This document shows positions 60,920 to 64,000 of a DNA stretch of 64,000 nt, one piece after another. Under the pieces are notes generated by a model. The model saw nothing but the letters and a program-made list of their open reading frames with translations. It was not told where the DNA came from and searched no databases. Source of the DNA: Psychroserpens luteus. Lineage in GTDB: Bacteria; Bacteroidota; Bacteroidia; Flavobacteriales; Flavobacteriaceae. The DNA lies in assembly GCF_015319355.1 (NCBI RefSeq), contig NZ_JADILU010000005.1, forward strand, positions 186,001 to 250,000. Direction: 5' to 3'. A program made the translations under genes and the position numbers. Positions within the stretch are counted from its first letter, which is position 1; each line of letters opens with the position of its first letter.

Positions 60920-61489
60920 TTGAAGAAATTTCTTAAATATGGTGTTTTAATTATTTTAGGATTTTTTATTCTGAAACCCTTAATCTTATATGGAGATTAT
61001 TGTAGAGGACTTTTAAATACAATCAACTTTATCTTTTTTGGTGGATTACTAGTTCTTGTTTTTATTATTCTAACAATCATAAATCTCCTACAAAAGAGGA
61101 AAAGAAATTTAAAGTTTGATGTCATTCCAGTATTAATTGTTCTTATAATTTTTGTCTCTTTTTACATATTATCCAATTTAGACGAACCTAAATTTTGGAC
61201 AGAAAAGACATTAATCGCACTGATTGAAATAGAATCAACTCCAAGAAGTGGTGATCTTATACTTTATAAAAACGGAACTTTCGCTGCAACTTTACATAGT
61301 GCAGATTTTAGCTGTACTTATCAAGGTGATTTTGAATTGATAGACAACCAACTTCAACTAAAACGACTAAATTTAGAAAACGAGACTGAAAACTTATTTA
61401 CTGAGAAATATGAAGTTGACCAATTAAATAAAAAGCTTCTTCCATTAAATGAAAATTTTGGTATTCTAGACATAAGGGATTTAAATTAA
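60920..61489 (+). CDS. Membrane protein of unknown function, TTG start
   Basis: 189 residues starting at TTG (60920), 8 bp behind tadA, giving (M)KKFLKYGVLIILGFF. Three hydrophobic segments (about 7-26, 34-57, 68-86), then a C-terminal extracytoplasmic domain of about 100 residues (SGDLILYKNGTFAATLHSAD, CTYQGDFELIDNQLQL). No family recognised. Probably co-transcribed with tadA. Confidence 0.65.
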   Translation: MKKFLKYGVLIILGFFILKPLILYGDYCRGLLNTINFIFFGGLLVLVFIILTIINLLQKRKRNLKFDVIPVLIVLIIFVSFYILSNLDEPKFWTEKTLIALIEIESTPRSGDLILYKNGTFAATLHSADFSCTYQGDFELIDNQLQLKRLNLENETENLFTEKYEVDQLNKKLLPLNENFGILDIRDLN

Positions 61490-61491
61490 GC

Positions 61492-61622
61492 CAAAACTCG
61501 CGTTAAGGATGGAGGTATTGTTGGAGCTCTCCCGGTTTTTATCGGGAAGCGACTACCGAGAGCCTGACCTGTTTCCTGCAAGGTTTTGAAAACCTTGTAG
61601 GTATGAAAGGTAACGCCCAAAA
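61492..61622 (+). ncRNA. Probable conserved structured RNA (Flavo-1-like)
   Basis: The 130 bp after the membrane-protein stop are noticeably richer in G and C and carry nested hairpins: CTCCCGG/TCGGGAAG around 61538-61556, and GCAAGGTTTT/AAAACCTTG around 61579-61597, embedded in ACTCGCGTTAAGGATGGAGG and AGCGACTACCGAGAGCCTGA. I recall similar intergenic strings from many flavobacterial genomes, and Rfam lists a Flavo-1 RNA in this class; the link is from memory and not verified. No reading frame fits. Could alternatively be a dispersed repeat element. Confidence 0.5.
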
Positions 61623-61626
61623 AATC

Positions 61627-61662
61627 ACAAAAAAAAACGCCTAACTTTCGTTAGACGTTGAA
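61627..61662 (-). terminator. Intrinsic terminator after the cold-shock gene
   Basis: AACGCCTAAC (61636-61645), loop TTTC, GTTAGACGTT (61650-61659) with one mismatch, and an A-run to the left that is a U-tract on the minus strand. Confidence 0.8.
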
Positions 61663-61683
61663 ACTGTAATAAAGTATATCTTC

Positions 61684-61875
61684 TTAAAGAACTTGTACAT
61701 TAGCTGCTACTAGTCCTTTTCTTCCTTCTTCTTCGTTGTACTCTACATTATCGCCTTCACGTAACTCAACACCGTTAAGGTTTGATACGTGTACGAAAAT
61801 GTCTTTTCCTGTTTCTTCGTTGGTAATGAATCCAAATCCTTTAGAATCATTGTAAAATTTAACTGTTCCAGTCAT
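61684..61875 (-). CDS. Cold-shock-domain protein
   Basis: 63 residues, one OB-fold cold-shock domain. RNP1 is KGFGFI (12-17) and RNP2 is DIFVHVS (25-31). Single-strand RNA/DNA-binding chaperone. Own promoter (TACCTTTG at 61901-61908) and own terminator. The 5' leader is short (about 20 nt), so the long cold-regulated leader of E. coli cspA is not present. Confidence 0.95.
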   Translation of the reverse strand: MTGTVKFYNDSKGFGFITNEETGKDIFVHVSNLNGVELREGDNVEYNEEEGRKGLVAANVQVL

Positions 61876-61900
61876 TATAAAAAATATATTAATTAAGTTA

Positions 61901-61908
61901 CAAAGGTA
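61901..61908 (-). promoter_or_regulatory. Bacteroidetes -7 box of the cold-shock gene
   Basis: Minus strand reads TACCTTTG, exact to TAnnTTTG, 26 bp before the ATG. The -33 region reads TTTAC rather than TTTG. Confidence 0.6.
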
Positions 61909-62029
61909 TAATTTAAAATGATTCGGTAAGTAAATAAATTGTAAATTTTTATCTCAGAATCTAAAATTATTATCAAAATATTAAAATATCTTTAAAAGTT
62001 TAAATCACTTAAAATCACTTGATTAAAAA

Positions 62030-62266
62030 TTAATGCTTTCCTCTTTTTTGATTTTCTCTCATTTTATCCAAATTCTCTTTGGTAAGCATGTAGTCCTTAA
62101 TGTCTTTGTCTTTCCATCGATGGTATGCAAACATGGGGAAAACAATAAAAAAAAGACCTATAACGCCAAAACCTATCAATTTCTCAGAATAGGCTACTTT
62201 CATAAAAAAACCACACAAAACACTTCCTAAGGAAGTTATAAAAGCAATAAGAATGAGGTACTTCAT
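62030..62266 (-). CDS. Small two-TM membrane protein
   Basis: 78 residues with hydrophobic segments at about 3-24 and 31-49 and a charged C-terminus (RWKDKDIKDYMLTKENLDKM). No family recognised. Only 11 bp after the ClC gene on the same strand, so probably co-transcribed with it; it could be an accessory subunit, which is inference from position. Confidence 0.7.
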   Translation of the reverse strand: MKYLILIAFITSLGSVLCGFFMKVAYSEKLIGFGVIGLFFIVFPMFAYHRWKDKDIKDYMLTKENLDKMRENQKRGKH

Positions 62267-62277
62267 TTAATATTAAT

Positions 62278-64000
62278 TTAGGATGTAAAGTTAATCAATT
62301 CACGACGGTAAGCGGTTAACAACTTTGATTTTGAAACAAACCCGTGATAATTTCCTTTTTTAATAACCGGAAGATTCCATGCACCACTATCTTGAAATTT
62401 ACGCATTACTTCTTTCATAGAATCACTTTCGTAATATATATAATCTGGCGGATTGTGCATAAATGTTTCTACAGATGTCGTTTCATACAATGCTTGATCA
62501 AACATGACTGTTCTTATATCATCTAGTAAAATAATACCTACAAGATATTGGTTTTCATCAACAACTGGAAACAAATTTCTACTCGATTTCGCCACACCTT
62601 GATGTAACATTTTTCCTAGCGACATCTCTGGTTTTAAAACCGTAAAATCTTTCTCAATAACGCTATCCAATTTCATCAATGTTAACACAGATTGATCTTT
62701 ATCATGCGTTAAGAGTTCTCCTTTTTCCGCCAATTCCTTTGTGTAGATTGTATGATCTATGGCGCTTTTTTTAATAATAAAGGACATAGAAACCGTAATC
62801 ATTAATGGAACAAACAATTGGTAACCACCAGTAATTTCAGCAATTAAAAAAATAGCAGTTAATGGTGCATGAAGCACACCAGCTATTAATCCTGCCATCC
62901 CAAGGAGTGTAAAATTAGTTTCAGACACTTGAAAACCTAAACCAATATTATTAATAATTTTTGCCATAACATTTCCTAATGCACTTCCCATAACCATGGT
63001 TGGGATAAAAATCCCTCCTGCTCCACCTGCTGCAAATGTTGTCGTCATGGCAATCGCTTTAAAAATGGTAATCCCAAAGAGTAAGGCGATTACTACCCAA
63101 ATATTATCGAGATAATCATCAAAAGGTGTTTTACCTAAAGCGTGCAAGTGATTTCCGCCTAGCAAATCGTTTATAAAACCAAAACCTTCACCATACAATG
63201 GCGGAATGAAATACAACATGACACCAATCGCCAAACCACCAACGATGAGTTTTTGTCCGCTGGTTTTAAAGCGTTCAAAAAACTTATAAACTGCAAAATA
63301 AATCTTAGTGAAATAGATTGAAGCTATTCCTGTACCTATACCTAAAACAATTAAAAACAAAGTGTCTTTTAATGCAAAAGGCGTTGTAATGTTGTAATTA
63401 AACAATACACCGTTTCCAACAAAAAAATAAGACGTCAAAACCGAAGATACCGAAGCAATCAATAAAGGTAATAGTGATGCAAATGTTAAGTCTAAACTAA
63501 ACACCTCAACAGCAAAAATAATAGCTGCAATTGGTGATTGAAAAATAGAAGAAATAGCACCAGCTGCAGCGCAACCAATAAGTAAGGTTCTCGTTTTTCT
63601 ATCGACATGAAATAGCTGACCAACATAAGAACTCACTGCAGACGCAGAAGCAATCGCAGGACCAAGCAACCCAACAGATCCTCCAAAACCAGCAGTTATT
63701 GGTGCTGTAATTAATGGTAAATAAATCTTGCTTCGTTTGAGAAAACCATTCTTTTTTGACAATGAAAATAAAATACTTGGTATGGCAAACTCAATGTGTT
63801 GTTTAGATACATATTTAACAAATAGATATACCAACCAAAGTCCAATAACGGGTAAAATAAAGTAAATGCTATTTGCTGAAACAATAACGAGATGCTCAAG
63901 ACCCCATTGAATTGCATAGGTAATATTTTTAATGGTTACAGATACTAATCCAGACAATAAACCAATGAGCATTGCGAGTAAAAACACAAAGTTTTTTTGC
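62278..64000 (-). CDS. ClC-family chloride channel with CBS domains, 5' end outside window
   Basis: The frame stays open to the window edge (QKNFVFLLAMLIG at the right end), so the N-terminus is missing; the GTG at 63985 is not a real start. About ten membrane helices with ClC signatures: GGSVGLLGPAIASASAVSSY (selectivity-filter region), AGGAGGIFIPTMVMGSALGN and LIAGVLHAPLTAIFLIAEIT. A C-terminal CBS pair follows from about 62690 down (VLTLMKLDSVIEKDFTVLKP; LFPVVDENQYLVGII; NLPVIKKGNYHGFVSKS). Moves chloride, possibly in exchange for protons; CBS domains regulate gating. Confidence 0.93.
   Translation of the reverse strand, partial: QKNFVFLLAMLIGLLSGLVSVTIKNITYAIQWGLEHLVIVSANSIYFILPVIGLWLVYLFVKYVSKQHIEFAIPSILFSLSKKNGFLKRSKIYLPLITAPITAGFGGSVGLLGPAIASASAVSSYVGQLFHVDRKTRTLLIGCAAAGAISSIFQSPIAAIIFAVEVFSLDLTFASLLPLLIASVSSVLTSYFFVGNGVLFNYNITTPFALKDTLFLIVLGIGTGIASIYFTKIYFAVYKFFERFKTSGQKLIVGGLAIGVMLYFIPPLYGEGFGFINDLLGGNHLHALGKTPFDDYLDNIWVVIALLFGITIFKAIAMTTTFAAGGAGGIFIPTMVMGSALGNVMAKIINNIGLGFQVSETNFTLLGMAGLIAGVLHAPLTAIFLIAEITGGYQLFVPLMITVSMSFIIKKSAIDHTIYTKELAEKGELLTHDKDQSVLTLMKLDSVIEKDFTVLKPEMSLGKMLHQGVAKSSRNLFPVVDENQYLVGIILLDDIRTVMFDQALYETTSVETFMHNPPDYIYYESDSMKEVMRKFQDSGAWNLPVIKKGNYHGFVSKSKLLTAYRRELINFTS

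Noticed and set aside
60920-60922. Searching for an ATG start for the membrane protein behind tadA
   Set aside because: The only in-frame ATG lies well inside; the TTG gives a natural signal-anchor and tight spacing to tadA, so it was kept.

Overview
This window is chromosomal DNA from a member of the Flavobacteriaceae (Bacteroidota). The evidence is concordant: several secreted proteins end in type IX secretion (T9SS) type A sorting domains; lipoproteins carry acidic residues just after the lipobox cysteine; flavobacterial families are present (DUF3109, DUF3857/transglutaminase, HTTM, PiT-PhoU fusion, NrdB with an N-terminal ATP-cone); Shine-Dalgarno sequences are largely absent; and promoters fit the Bacteroidetes consensus TTTG-N17-23-TAnnTTTG. 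The sequence is AT-rich throughout. No species is claimed.

Layout. 1-13,270 is core: a partial TPR protein, serS, an HTTM membrane protein, ribF, two divergent T9SS metalloproteases, pth, rplY, prs and tRNA-Leu(CAA). 13,253-17,059 is a small island in the 3' end of tRNA-Leu. It is bounded by a perfect 24-bp direct repeat and split by a third, decayed copy that drags along a pseudogene fragment of the chromosomal gene beyond the island. Unit 1 holds one membrane coiled-coil protein. Unit 2 holds a compact three-gene operon (unknown soluble protein, zinc-ribbon protein, two-TM mini-protein). No integrase is visible. This is the best candidate for an undescribed system. 17,084-24,261 is a three-gene operon of a giant TPR/MORN protein, an intact and a catalytically degenerate transglutaminase-like protein. 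24,465-29,368 is core metabolism and membrane proteins (HupE-like, dCMP deaminase, S41 protease, oxidoreductase, MarC, DUF3109).

29,488-38,408 is accessory: an in-frame-deleted paralogue, an ECF sigma pseudogene with five stops, a lipoprotein operon, a beta-helix protein followed by a triple-repeat T9SS protein, and a LytS/LytR-type two-component pair. 39,253-42,327 is nrdB-nrdA with the ATP-cone on NrdB. 42,433-44,254 holds two RDD proteins around a DUF6503-like protein. 44,339-52,988 looks like a phosphate/outer-membrane uptake cluster (PiT-PhoU fusion, OprO/P-like porin, MORN protein, TonB-dependent receptor, surface lipoprotein). 53,184-64,000 holds dgt, a large T9SS beta-propeller protein, a new 58-aa membrane peptide, dxs, a triply broken TonB-like pseudogene, tadA, a probable structured RNA, a cold-shock protein and a ClC channel cut by the window end.

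Two signals cut across the annotation. The octamer CTTCGGAA / TTCCGAAG occurs 21 times on both strands, in all reading frames and between genes, roughly twenty times more than base composition predicts, and is missing from the tRNA island and the 29-36 kb accessory block. Terminators and the few clear promoters allow most transcription units to be drawn.
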